In this document: positions 1 to 4,879 of the stretch, piece after piece
How the letters are laid out: each line of letters starts with the position of its first letter
Numbering within the stretch: position 1 is the first letter of the stretch
DNA from: Desulfosporosinus sp.
Lineage (GTDB): Bacteria > Bacillota > Desulfitobacteriia > Desulfitobacteriales > Desulfitobacteriaceae
Direction: 5' to 3'
DNA: 6,165 nt
NCBI GenBank assembly: GCA_003132105.1
Contig: PKWS01000338.1
Span: 473-6,637, forward strand
Position numbers and translations under genes: made by a program
Notes under the pieces: generated by a model
Told to the model about the DNA's origin: nothing
The model's input: the letters and a program-made list of their open reading frames with translations, nothing else
Database searches by the model: none

Positions 1-311
1 CTGAAGCAGACCTCTTTGTATACACCTCTTACTTTGAAGCGTTCGGCCTACCGCCCCTTGAAGCGATGGCTTGCGGTACGGCCGTAGTGACCACCGATTG
101 TGGTGGAAATCGTGATTATGTTAAAAGTGGTGAAAACTGTTTGTTAGTTCCCCCTAGTGACATTGAACAGCTAAGCGAAGCTATCTATCACCTATTGACA
201 CAGGACGCCGAACGTCAGCGTTTAGCCGCCACAGGCCATCTTCTCGCTCAAACTTGGTCATGGCAACGCACCGCAGATCAGGTAGAAGCTTTCTTGATGA
301 GCCTTAAATGA
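1..311 (+). CDS. GT4-family glycosyltransferase, C-terminal fragment (5' end outside window)
   Basis: The open frame enters from the left edge (first full codon at 3) and ends at TGA 309-311, giving the last ~102 residues of a protein that should be about 350-400 residues long. The visible part is the C-terminal Rossmann half of a GT-B glycosyltransferase, group 1/GT4. The segment EAFGLPPLE is the family's E-x7-E nucleotide-sugar binding motif. It is followed by EAMACGTAVVTT and CGGNRDYV, the usual phosphate-contact loop, then by LLVPPSD and a terminal helix. Such enzymes transfer sugar from a nucleotide-sugar donor to a growing glycan at the cytoplasmic face of the membrane. The ATG at 66 lies inside the conserved motif and is not the start. 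Donor and acceptor cannot be told from this fragment. A strong hairpin follows directly, so this is the last gene of its transcription unit. Family assignment is secure; specific role is unknown. Confidence 0.9.
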   Translation, partial: EADLFVYTSYFEAFGLPPLEAMACGTAVVTTDCGGNRDYVKSGENCLLVPPSDIEQLSEAIYHLLTQDAERQRLAATGHLLAQTWSWQRTADQVEAFLMSLK

Positions 312-318
312 TACCAAA

Positions 319-361
319 AAAGCAGTAAAGAGTTACTTTTATTGTAAGTCTTTACTGCTTT
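319..361 (+). terminator. Intrinsic terminator-like hairpin after the glycosyltransferase
   Basis: AAAGCAGTAAAGA (319-331) pairs perfectly with TCTTTACTGCTTT (349-361). An inner TTAC/GTAA pair (333-336 with 344-347) extends the stem around a TTTTATT loop. It begins 8 nt after the stop codon. The plus-strand T run is short and lies within the stem. The A run at 316-320 gives a better U tract on the minus strand, so the hairpin may stop transcription both ways. Confidence 0.8.
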
Positions 362-406
362 AAAACTGGAGGAGCATTTATTTCCACATTCCCAACTGCC
401 GCCTAC

Positions 407-446
407 GCGGAACGACAGTGAATGACAGCTCTCAAGCATGTTCCGC
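407..446. repeat. Short inverted repeat in the spacer upstream of the MNT-HEPN promoter
   Basis: GCGGAAC (407-413) is the exact reverse complement of GTTCCGC (440-446), with a 26 nt spacer that contains a GACAG...GACAG direct repeat (414-418 and 424-428). It sits about 45 bp upstream of the -10 element. It could be a remnant of a dispersed repeat or a regulator site. There is no T run beside it, so it is not an intrinsic terminator. Confidence 0.35.
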
Positions 447-467
447 CTAGTAAATACTTTCTTAAGG

Positions 468-496
468 TGGAAGACAACTTATTTTTATGATATAAT
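468..496 (+). promoter_or_regulatory. Extended -10 promoter of the MNT-HEPN operon
   Basis: TATAAT at 491-496 is a perfect -10 hexamer and is preceded by TG at 488-489, giving TGaTATAAT, the extended -10 form recognised by the housekeeping sigma factor. The best -35 candidate at 17 bp spacing is TGGAAG (468-473), which is weak, as is common with extended -10 promoters. Transcription would begin near 503. That leaves a leader of about 60 nt with a small GGGA/TCCC hairpin (523-526 with 533-536). Confidence 0.7.
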
Positions 497-550
497 TAAA
501 TTGAAAATATTGGAAGATAACGGGGACCGGAATCCCAGCGAAAAATGCAG

Positions 551-557
551 GGAGGGG
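551..557 (+). promoter_or_regulatory. Ribosome binding site that decides a TTG start for the antitoxin
   Basis: GGAGGGG at 551-557 lies 5 nt before TTG at 563-565. The in-frame ATG at 545 is upstream of this site and has no comparable Shine-Dalgarno sequence. The TTG is therefore the better start, and the ATG-initiated version would carry six extra residues. Confidence 0.65.
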
Positions 558-562
558 CTAGG

Positions 563-973
563 TTGAATATCGCTGATAACACGTTAAGTAAAGTTAAAGA
601 GTATCTTGTAAAGGAATTAAAGCCCCATACTTTAATTCTTTTTGGTTCATCCGTAAAGGGTTATTTTCGGGAAGATAGCGATATTGATGTTGCTTTTATT
701 AGTGCCAAAGAAGTTAAGTCCTATGATCTTTATCTCTTAGCTCAGGCACTCGTTTTAGAGGTAGGCCGGGAAGTTGATTTAATTGATTTCAGGCAATCAT
801 CCACTGTCTTCAAGGCACAAATTCTTGGCTTAGGTCAAGTAATTTATTCCGACGACCCAAAGAAACTGGCCGAATTAAAAATACGGACTCTTAAAGAGTA
901 TGCCTTACTTAATGAAGAAAGAGCAGAAATCCTCGGGAATATTTCTGCCAGGGGGAGTGTATATGGTGGATGA
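563..973 (+). CDS. mntA: MNT-domain minimal nucleotidyltransferase, antitoxin of the MntA/HepT type
   Basis: The protein is 136 residues from the TTG start. Near residues 27-43 it shows FGSS followed by DSDIDVAF, matching the GS-x10-DxD signature of minimal nucleotidyltransferases, with G28, S29, D40 and D42 as key residues. A third acidic residue, D72 in EVDLIDF, completes the metal-binding triad, so the enzyme looks active. In characterised MntA/HepT pairs this protein neutralises its partner by adding AMP units to a tyrosine of the HEPN toxin; applying that here is inference from motifs. The gene overlaps the start of the HEPN gene by 11 nt, implying translational coupling. It follows a strong extended -10 promoter and a long spacer, so it is an independent unit inserted between surface-glycan genes. 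The family call is firm; a non-TA housekeeping role is unlikely given the partner. Confidence 0.88.
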   Translation: MNIADNTLSKVKEYLVKELKPHTLILFGSSVKGYFREDSDIDVAFISAKEVKSYDLYLLAQALVLEVGREVDLIDFRQSSTVFKAQILGLGQVIYSDDPKKLAELKIRTLKEYALLNEERAEILGNISARGSVYGG

Positions 974-1370
974 TGTTATCTTCAATAAAGTCGCGATTAT
1001 TGAACGTTGCATTCGTCGCATTCAGGAAGAGTACCAGAGGAATTTTTCGAACCTGGAGAATTATACGAAGCAAGATTCGATCATACTCAATATTCAACGA
1101 TCTTGTGAAGCAAGCATTGATCTTGCGATGCATCTGGTGGCTTCGAAGAGTCTAGGTATTCCCCAGTCAAGTCGGGAAGCCTTTGATTTATTACAGCAAG
1201 CTGGAATTATTGACGAACATCTCGCTCAGAAACTAAAAGCAATGGTTGGATTCCGTAATATCGCTGTCCACAATTATCAGGTAGTTGACTTAGGAATTGT
1301 ACAGGGAATTATCGAGAAGAACCTAGCGGATCTCCTGAAATTTGGGCAACTGATTCTTTCTATCAAGTGA
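963..1370 (+). CDS. hepT: HEPN-domain RNase toxin, HepT type
   Basis: The start chosen is ATG 963, preceded by GGGGGAG (951-957) at 5 nt. An earlier in-frame ATG at 900 lacks a ribosome site and would lengthen the overlap. The 135-residue protein is almost wholly helical by composition. Near the C-terminus it carries R-NIAV-H-N-Y (R98, H103, Y105), exactly the R-x4-H-x-Y motif of HepT toxins. R and H form the RNase active site at the dimer interface, and the tyrosine is the residue AMPylated by the MNT partner in studied systems. All three residues are intact, so both toxin and antitoxin appear functional. Known members cleave RNA and stop growth, and some protect against phage or stabilise DNA. 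The toxin lies second in the operon and is followed at once by a terminator. Confidence 0.88.
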   Translation: MVDDVIFNKVAIIERCIRRIQEEYQRNFSNLENYTKQDSIILNIQRSCEASIDLAMHLVASKSLGIPQSSREAFDLLQQAGIIDEHLAQKLKAMVGFRNIAVHNYQVVDLGIVQGIIEKNLADLLKFGQLILSIK

Positions 1371-1382
1371 AAGACAAAACAG

Positions 1383-1423
1383 AAAAGAAACGGGGTCGAG
1401 TTAGTGCTCGGCCCGTTTCTTTT
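1383..1423. terminator. Bidirectional intrinsic terminator between convergent genes
   Basis: AAAAGAAACGGG (1383-1394) pairs perfectly with CCCGTTTCTTTT (1412-1423). An inner CGAG/CTCG stem (1397-1400 with 1407-1410) caps it, leaving a TTAGTG loop. The T run serves the plus-strand HEPN gene ending at 1370. The A-rich stretch 1371-1386 gives a U-rich tail for the minus-strand glycosyltransferase ending at 1449. Confidence 0.92.
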
Positions 1424-1448
1424 ACTATGCAGGAATAATATTTCAATA

Positions 1449-2570
1449 CTACTCATTATCAATTTCTTTCTTGTCGGCCGATCCTAATCCCAATACACCC
1501 TCCAAATAATTCTTATTGTAAAGGACCTGGGTATCTTCTGGGCGATACTTCCTAGCAATCTCATTATGCTCATAGGCCAACTCATGTTTACCTAGGCGAT
1601 CATAGCAAACACACAACTGTAAATGTGGCAACCACGTCCAGCAAGCTTCAATCTTTGGGCCCCAGGAGTCAATCGGCTTTTCCAATTGAGTAGCAAATTT
1701 ATACCAGAAAACCCCTTGCTCATATTGCCCAGCACGTAGGAAATAATGTCCTAAACGACAGCAGAACTCAGCCCGAGGGCTAGCATATTCAAAGGATTTC
1801 AGGATGTATTCAAGTTCTTTGTCCTTTTCTCCTAACCTCTGAAAACAATCAGCCAGCTTTCCACACGTAGCAAGTACGTCCTCGACCCATCCTTGCCCTG
1901 TCTTGAGGAACTTCTGGTAAAATTCAATAGCCCGCTCATTCAATTGGTGATCGGACAGTTCATTGGCATAATAGTATAAATCCCTTGGGGAAAAAGCTTC
2001 GCCCTTGGACAAGCGTTTCTCGTATATCTTTAAGTTACGATCAGAATCATCTTTGCCCATGTCCTTGTGTGTCACACAAATATCTGAGTTTAATACAGGT
2101 CCATAAACCTCCAGATACTCGTGTACTGCCCCGATCCAACGAAAGTTCTTACTCCGTTTGACCAAGCGGTTTCTTCTAAGACTATAAGTTACCTTGCCAA
2201 ACTGGTCAAACGATAAAAGATAGGGCATATTTACAATGTCCAGATGCGAATCTAAGGTTTTCTTTAACCTTAAAAACTGCTCACGATCTGAGGCTGCTAA
2301 AACATCATCTGCATCCAACCAAAGAATATAATCCATAGTTGCGTTACTAAAAGCAAAATTGCGGGCAGCCGCAAAGTCATCAATCCAGGCAAAATCAAAA
2401 ATCCGGTCAGTGTATTTACTCACGATTTCTTTCGTTCTGTCTGTGGAGCCGGTATCTATAATTACAATCTCATCTGGAATCCCCTTCACTGAGTCTAGGC
2501 ACCGAGCAATGGTATCTTCCTCATTGCGTACAATCATACACAAACTGATGCTTATGGAATTATCAGCCAT
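1449..2570 (-). CDS. GT2 glycosyltransferase with C-terminal TPR-like repeat region
   Basis: The protein is 373 residues. Residues ~8-100 form a GT-A fold family 2 domain: SLCMIVRNEE at the start, DTGSTDRT at 39-46 for nucleotide binding, and WLDADD at 84-89, whose D86-A-D88 is the metal-binding DxD. W145-I-G-A-V-H-E matches the WxGxVHE segment typical of the GT2-plus-TPR subfamily. Residues ~195-350 are helical with TPR-like spacing, for example the stretches around 212-224, 246-262, 272-292 and 322-342. The layout resembles SunS, which glycosylates a peptide, so a protein acceptor is plausible but unproven. There is no signal peptide or membrane span, so it is cytoplasmic. The gene is separated by a terminator from the collagen-like gene just upstream, which suggests (inference) that this surface protein family is its substrate. 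The start has AGGA 4 nt upstream and GAGGTGG further off. Confidence 0.88.
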   Translation of the reverse strand: MADNSISISLCMIVRNEEDTIARCLDSVKGIPDEIVIIDTGSTDRTKEIVSKYTDRIFDFAWIDDFAAARNFAFSNATMDYILWLDADDVLAASDREQFLRLKKTLDSHLDIVNMPYLLSFDQFGKVTYSLRRNRLVKRSKNFRWIGAVHEYLEVYGPVLNSDICVTHKDMGKDDSDRNLKIYEKRLSKGEAFSPRDLYYYANELSDHQLNERAIEFYQKFLKTGQGWVEDVLATCGKLADCFQRLGEKDKELEYILKSFEYASPRAEFCCRLGHYFLRAGQYEQGVFWYKFATQLEKPIDSWGPKIEACWTWLPHLQLCVCYDRLGKHELAYEHNEIARKYRPEDTQVLYNKNYLEGVLGLGSADKKEIDNE

Positions 2571-2595
2571 TCTTTCCTACCACCTCAAAGTTATG

Positions 2596-2622
2596 ATTTT
2601 AGTCATACTCTATGGTATTCAA
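2596..2622 (-). promoter_or_regulatory. Possible promoter of the GT2-TPR gene
   Basis: Two overlapping readings exist on the minus strand. TTGAAT (2617-2622) with TAAAAT (2596-2601) fits a housekeeping promoter but with a short 15 bp spacer. CATAGAGTA (2606-2614) fits the sigma-K -10 pattern CATAnnnTA and lies 35 bp before the start codon, close to the spacing upstream of the small paralogues. However, no convincing -35 AC element is found at the expected distance. A terminator upstream means some promoter must lie here. Confidence 0.3.
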
Positions 2623-2665
2623 CGTGCTGAAAAGTGGAAGCATATCCCACTTATCAATAGAAACG

Positions 2666-2697
2666 AAGGAGCCCTCTCGTTTGTGAGAAGGCTCCTT
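2666..2697 (-). terminator. Intrinsic terminator after the collagen-like gene
   Basis: AAGGAGCC (2666-2673) pairs with GGCTCCTT (2690-2697), and an inner TCTC/GAGA stem follows after one mismatch (2675-2678 with 2685-2688). On the minus strand the hairpin is followed by a moderately U-rich stretch, TTCGTTTCTATT (the last TT of the stem included). It lies 45 nt past the stop codon of the collagen-like gene and isolates the downstream glycosyltransferase. Confidence 0.8.
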
Positions 2698-2742
2698 TAA
2701 ATATAGGTGACTAATTTCAAGTTATAGCTATAGTCATTGTCC

Positions 2743-3537
2743 CTAATTTATTTTTTCGATCAAGATAGAGGCATCTGCGTTGCTTTCAGTCCCGCCTGCT
2801 AGAGTCTGTAGGGTAACCGCCGCCGCACTAGAATGGTTTCTCAAGGTTAACACATCACCAGCGTTAGCTGTAATAATTACCATACCTGGGTTCGGTTGGG
2901 TGCCTGCCCCGGAGCCGTAGGTGGCACCAGCAACAGCAACGCCATTTTGGAAGAGAGTAAACTGGTTTGGTTCAACACCTGCAACGTTGAACCATATAGA
3001 ATAGGTGCCGGCAGTACCAAGGATAATTGGAGCTGTTCCCAGTACATGGGTAATGCTACCTACAATTTCTCCGTTATTACTGAATAATATATCCCCTTCT
3101 ACCGGTACGACTTGAAGTCCCAAATTATAAATATTGGCAAATTCTGCTAATCCCGTTCCTGTTGCTCCTGTTGCTCCTGTGATTCCATTGGGCCCTATTG
3201 GATCAAGTTCTGCAGGTACCAAGCGATGAGCTGCGGTCAAATCCCCAGCGGCACCTTTTCCCCAAGCCGAAATTTCCACGGCGTCTGAACTGGTGATGAA
3301 TTGAAATTCAAAGGCTTCAAATTCAGCAAAATAGTTTCTCGTTGCTACCTCCCCTGGGTCCAATATGAAAGGTTCCAAAACATACATGGTCTTCGTGATA
3401 CCCGTTAAATGGAACCCCATAATCTCAATAGTTGCAGCAACTGTGTCGTCATTTGTGATTCTTAGAGTAAACGTTGAAGTTGGTCTTGCACCGGCGACCG
3501 GAGTATTTTCGATTAATCCGGTAGTTAATTCAGTCAT
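2743..3537 (-). CDS. Collagen-like surface protein with BclA-type C-terminal domain
   Basis: The protein is 264 residues in three parts. Residues 1-~110 are a domain shared with the two neighbouring small proteins (motifs LTTGL, NTPVAG, NDDT, YFAEFEAFEFQF, AVEISAWGK, AHRLV). Residues 115-129 are a very short collagen-like run of G-x-y triplets (GPN, GIT, GAT, GAT, GTG). Residues ~131-264 resemble the C-terminal trimerising jelly-roll of BclA: short beta strands, TAGTYSIWFNV, FQNGVAVAGA and the closing ASILIEKIN, much like the SIIIEK ending of BclA. Such proteins form hair-like filaments on the exosporium, and their triplet threonines carry O-glycans. No signal peptide is visible, as expected for spore coat proteins made in the mother cell. 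The start is set by AAGGAGA (3545-3551), 7 nt upstream. Only 41 nt separate it from the upstream paralogue, with no terminator, so co-transcription is likely. Function beyond surface structure is inferred. Confidence 0.82.
   Translation of the reverse strand: MTELTTGLIENTPVAGARPTSTFTLRITNDDTVAATIEIMGFHLTGITKTMYVLEPFILDPGEVATRNYFAEFEAFEFQFITSSDAVEISAWGKGAAGDLTAAHRLVPAELDPIGPNGITGATGATGTGLAEFANIYNLGLQVVPVEGDILFSNNGEIVGSITHVLGTAPIILGTAGTYSIWFNVAGVEPNQFTLFQNGVAVAGATYGSGAGTQPNPGMVIITANAGDVLTLRNHSSAAAVTLQTLAGGTESNADASILIEKIN
3152..3194 (-). repeat. Collagen-like G-x-y coding repeat
   Basis: This stretch encodes the GPNGITGATGATGTG segment. On the plus strand it contains adjacent copies of the 9-base unit GTTGCTCCT, with further partial copies at the edges. 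Such tandem triplet-coding repeats are prone to gain and loss of units. Five triplets is very short beside the dozens seen in BclA-like proteins. Confidence 0.7.
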
Positions 3538-3578
3538 CCTCTCGTCTCCTTACATTATTAATTTATAATAATTTCTCG

Positions 3579-3923
3579 TTAGAATGGGTTAACTTCTTGG
3601 GCGACTACTCGATGGGCTGTAGTTAGATTTCCAGTTGCGTCTTTCCCCCAAGCAGTGACTTCTACAGCCTCTGAACTAACAGTGAATTGAAACTCAAAGG
3701 CATCAAATTGGGCGAAATAGTTTCTCCGTGCCACACTACCTGCAGTAAGAGTAAACAACTCCTCTACATATTTAACTTTTGTCGTTCCACTTTGAAAAAA
3801 TCCTTCAATTTGAACATCTACTATAGCAGTATCATCATTCGATATATTTACCGAGAGCGTTGAACTCGGTCTAACACCCGCAACCGGGGTGTTATCAAAC
3901 AAACCCGTTGTTAGATAAGACAT
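3579..3923 (-). CDS. Small surface-protein paralogue, stand-alone N-terminal domain (copy 2)
   Basis: The protein is 114 residues and consists wholly of the domain that forms residues 1-~110 of the collagen-like protein downstream. By eye about half its positions match that protein, and about two thirds match the copy upstream at 4054-4392, without gaps over most of the length. Its motifs are LTTGLFDNTPVAG, RPSSTLSVNISNDDT, GFFQSGTTKVKYVEE, RNYFAQFDAFEFQF and EAVEVTAWGKDA. The alternating hydrophobic pattern suggests a beta sandwich. There are no cysteines, no signal peptide and no membrane span. I do not recognise the domain family. Its fusion to a BclA-like domain in the neighbour suggests a spore-surface component. 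The start has AAGGAGG (3936-3942) 12 nt upstream, and a conserved promoter-like pair lies just beyond. Confidence 0.78.
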   Translation of the reverse strand: MSYLTTGLFDNTPVAGVRPSSTLSVNISNDDTAIVDVQIEGFFQSGTTKVKYVEELFTLTAGSVARRNYFAQFDAFEFQFTVSSEAVEVTAWGKDATGNLTTAHRVVAQEVNPF

Positions 3924-3957
3924 ATTTTTTTCTAACCTCCTTAATTATGGGTTTATA

Positions 3958-3989
3958 CATTGTATTGTACTTGTCCGATTTTCGTTACC
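3958..3989 (-). promoter_or_regulatory. Putative sporulation-type promoter of copy 2
   Basis: On the minus strand GGTAAC (3984-3989) is followed after exactly 17 nt by AATACAATG (3958-3966), 34 nt before the start codon. The same two blocks with the same spacing precede the upstream paralogue, while the spacer between them has diverged. AATACAAT is one base from the sigma-E -10 consensus CATACAAT, and the AC in the upstream block fits a sigma-K -35. The sigma factor assignment is inference. Confidence 0.5.
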
Positions 3990-4053
3990 TTCGAATTTAT
4001 TAAATCCACAACTTATAATAAGTTTAGACTTGTCTTGCTTACAGCTTTCTTGT

Positions 4054-4392
4054 TCAAGCGCTTGCTTCAACCACTACCAAATGATCTGAGGTGGGTTTTC
4101 CATTAGCGTCTTTGCTCCATACAGAGACTTCTACGGCCTCTGAGCTAACAAAGAATACAAACTCAAAGGCGTTAAATGGGACGAAATAATTCTTCAAGGC
4201 TACTGTTCCCGCTGTAAGAGTGAAAAACTCTTCTACATACTTCACTTTTGTCGTTTCACTCTGAAAAAACCCCTCAACTTGAATTGCTACTGTAGAAGTA
4301 TCATCATTCGACAGATTTACCGAGAGCGTTGAACTCCGTCTTACGCCCTCAACCGTGGCATTATCCAACAACCCCGTTGTTAAATAAGGCAT
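4054..4392 (-). CDS. Small surface-protein paralogue, stand-alone N-terminal domain (copy 3)
   Basis: The protein is 112 residues and is the first gene of the three-gene family in transcription order. It shares the full domain with copy 2: YLTTGLLDN, SSTLSVNLSNDDT, QVEGFFQS, TTKVKYVEE, FTLTAGTVA, AFEF and SSEAVEV. It has lost several otherwise shared residues: the PVAG and RP turns are changed (TVEG, RR), and WGKDA reads WSKDA. The C-terminus ends just after the LVV strand. No signal peptide, cysteine or membrane span is present. The start is set by AGGAGG (4403-4408 region), 11 nt upstream. A 10 bp palindrome (CAAGCGCTTG, 4055-4064) sits at the stop codon but has no U tract, so readthrough to copy 2 is possible. 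Function is unrecognised; the spore-surface role is inferred from its fused paralogue. Confidence 0.76.
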   Translation of the reverse strand: MPYLTTGLLDNATVEGVRRSSTLSVNLSNDDTSTVAIQVEGFFQSETTKVKYVEEFFTLTAGTVALKNYFVPFNAFEFVFFVSSEAVEVSVWSKDANGKPTSDHLVVVEASA

Positions 4393-4425
4393 ATATTCTC
4401 TAACCTCCTGAATTATGGTTTATCT

Positions 4426-4457
4426 CATTGTATTGGTCATGCCCTAATTTTGTTACC
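4426..4457 (-). promoter_or_regulatory. Putative sporulation-type promoter of copy 3
   Basis: On the minus strand GGTAAC (4452-4457), 17 nt spacer, AATACAATG (4426-4434), then 33 nt to the start codon: the same arrangement as before copy 2. Here the -35 block is also one arm of an inverted repeat, TGTTACC (4451-4457) with GGTAACA (4477-4483), which could bind a regulator such as a sporulation transcription factor. Confidence 0.5.
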
Positions 4458-4539
4458 TTCAATTGGGCTTAATTCTGGTAACAGTTCCCCTTGTTGGACA
4501 TATCCTATTTATATAAAGGAGGAGTTCCCTTCTCGAGAC

Positions 4540-4553
4540 ATGGAACATTCCAT
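4540..4553. promoter_or_regulatory. 14 bp palindrome, possible operator
   Basis: ATGGAA-CA-TTCCAT is a near-perfect dyad with a 2 bp centre, about 85 bp upstream of the copy 3 -35 element. A TCTCGAGA palindrome lies 1 bp away on its left. No known regulator is recognised, and it could be chance. Confidence 0.25.
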
Positions 4554-4647
4554 CACAACACATGACTAAAATATCCCCTCCCCTGAGGATTGAAAACGGC
4601 TTCAATGGCCGCCAAGCACTAGGTCTCCACGAGGGGGGGGGAACTTG

Positions 4648-4678
4648 AAAAAATCCGCACAGTGTAAGAACTTGCGGA
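4648..4678 (-). terminator. Intrinsic terminator of the sugar-nucleotide operon
   Basis: On the minus strand TCCGCA pairs with TGCGGA (4673-4678 with 4654-4659). The stem continues with AGT/ACT after a single bulged G around a TCTTAC loop. It is followed immediately by TTTTTT (4648-4653). It lies downstream of the dehydratase, nucleotidyltransferase and RmlD-like stub and separates them from the surface-protein genes. Confidence 0.8.
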
Positions 4679-4738
4679 GTAAGGTCTCAGGGATTCGGTT
4701 TACCAAATAGCTCGTACTACTATATTTACCGGACCAAC

Positions 4739-4879
4739 CTATTGGTCTGCTCGCTTCAAACGGGAAATAATCGCAAGAAGGGACCTGTTTGAGGGCTGTG
4801 GCATTGAACCTGTGAAAAGATAGCGGAAGAGGGTATGCCCTAACATTCCTGACCCTCCCAAGATCAATACCTTTCTCAT
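4739..4879 (-). pseudogene. Truncated RmlD-like NAD(P)-binding reductase (SDR) remnant
   Basis: From ATG 4877-4879 the frame reads MRKVLILGGSGMLGHTLFRYL, the first beta strand and glycine-rich GGSGMLG loop of an extended SDR such as dTDP-4-dehydrorhamnose reductase (RmlD). After about 21 residues the similarity stops and the frame closes at TAG 4739-4741, giving 46 codons against roughly 280-300 in the family. A ribosome site, AAAAGGAG (4892-4899), lies 12 nt upstream, so the gene start is well preserved. Downstream sequence in any minus frame shows no catalytic YxxxK, and a terminator comes within 60 nt. The simplest reading is an internal deletion that removed nearly the whole gene while leaving the 5' end and the terminator. 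Intact relatives reduce a keto-deoxysugar nucleotide, which fits the dehydratase and nucleotidyltransferase upstream in the same operon. An assembly error is possible but less likely. Confidence 0.65.

Larger units (their letters stand above)
3579..3991 (-). repeat. Tandem duplication unit, downstream copy
   Basis: This unit covers copy 2 plus its leader up to the -35-like element. It matches the unit at 4054-4460 in the gene, in the leader (TCTAACCTCCT then AATTATGG) and in the two promoter elements, with an offset of about 468-475 bp. The divergence is too high for a recent duplication. Confidence 0.7.
4054..4460 (-). repeat. Tandem duplication unit, upstream copy
   Basis: This is the partner of the unit at 3579-3991, covering copy 3, its leader and its promoter elements. 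Near-identical DNA blocks occur within the genes, for example ATTTACCGAGAGCGTTGAAC in both, and around the ribosome binding sites. Confidence 0.7.
4393..4738. other. Intergenic region with regulatory and remnant sequence, no convincing gene
   Basis: This stretch holds the promoter and ribosome site of copy 3 at its left end and a minus-strand terminator at 4648-4678. Between them are short palindromes: TCTCGAGA (4531-4538), ATGGAA/TTCCAT around two bases (4540-4553), and ATTGAA/TTCAAT (4589-4594 with 4601-4606). There is also a run of nine G (4633-4641). A minus-strand open frame crosses part of it, but it lacks a ribosome site and recognisable motifs. The part next to the RmlD-like stub (4654-4738) may be the decayed 3' end of that gene. 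Confidence 0.55.

Noticed and set aside
900..962. N-terminal extension of the HEPN protein from ATG 900
   Set aside because: There is no ribosome site before ATG 900, whereas GGGGGAG precedes ATG 963 at good spacing and gives the usual HepT length.
2359..2700. Plus-strand open frame of 113 codons
   Set aside because: It is antisense to the conserved GT2 catalytic domain and to a terminator, with no motif of its own.
3554..3572. AT-rich inverted repeat ATTATTA/TAATAAT between copy 2 and the collagen-like gene
   Set aside because: It is a seven-pair A/T-only stem with no U tract; such repeats arise by chance in AT-rich gaps and it is unlikely to terminate transcription.
4055..4064. CAAGCGCTTG palindrome as a terminator for copy 3
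   Set aside because: It has no loop and no following U tract on the minus strand.
4515..4569. Plus-strand AAAGGAGG followed by a 9-codon frame from ATG 4540
   Set aside because: The spacing to ATG is about 15 nt, the ATG is part of a palindrome, the peptide is tiny, and no clear promoter precedes it.
4585..4597. GAGGATTGAAAAC, resembling the end of some CRISPR repeats
   Set aside because: It occurs once, with no second copy at a spacer-length interval.
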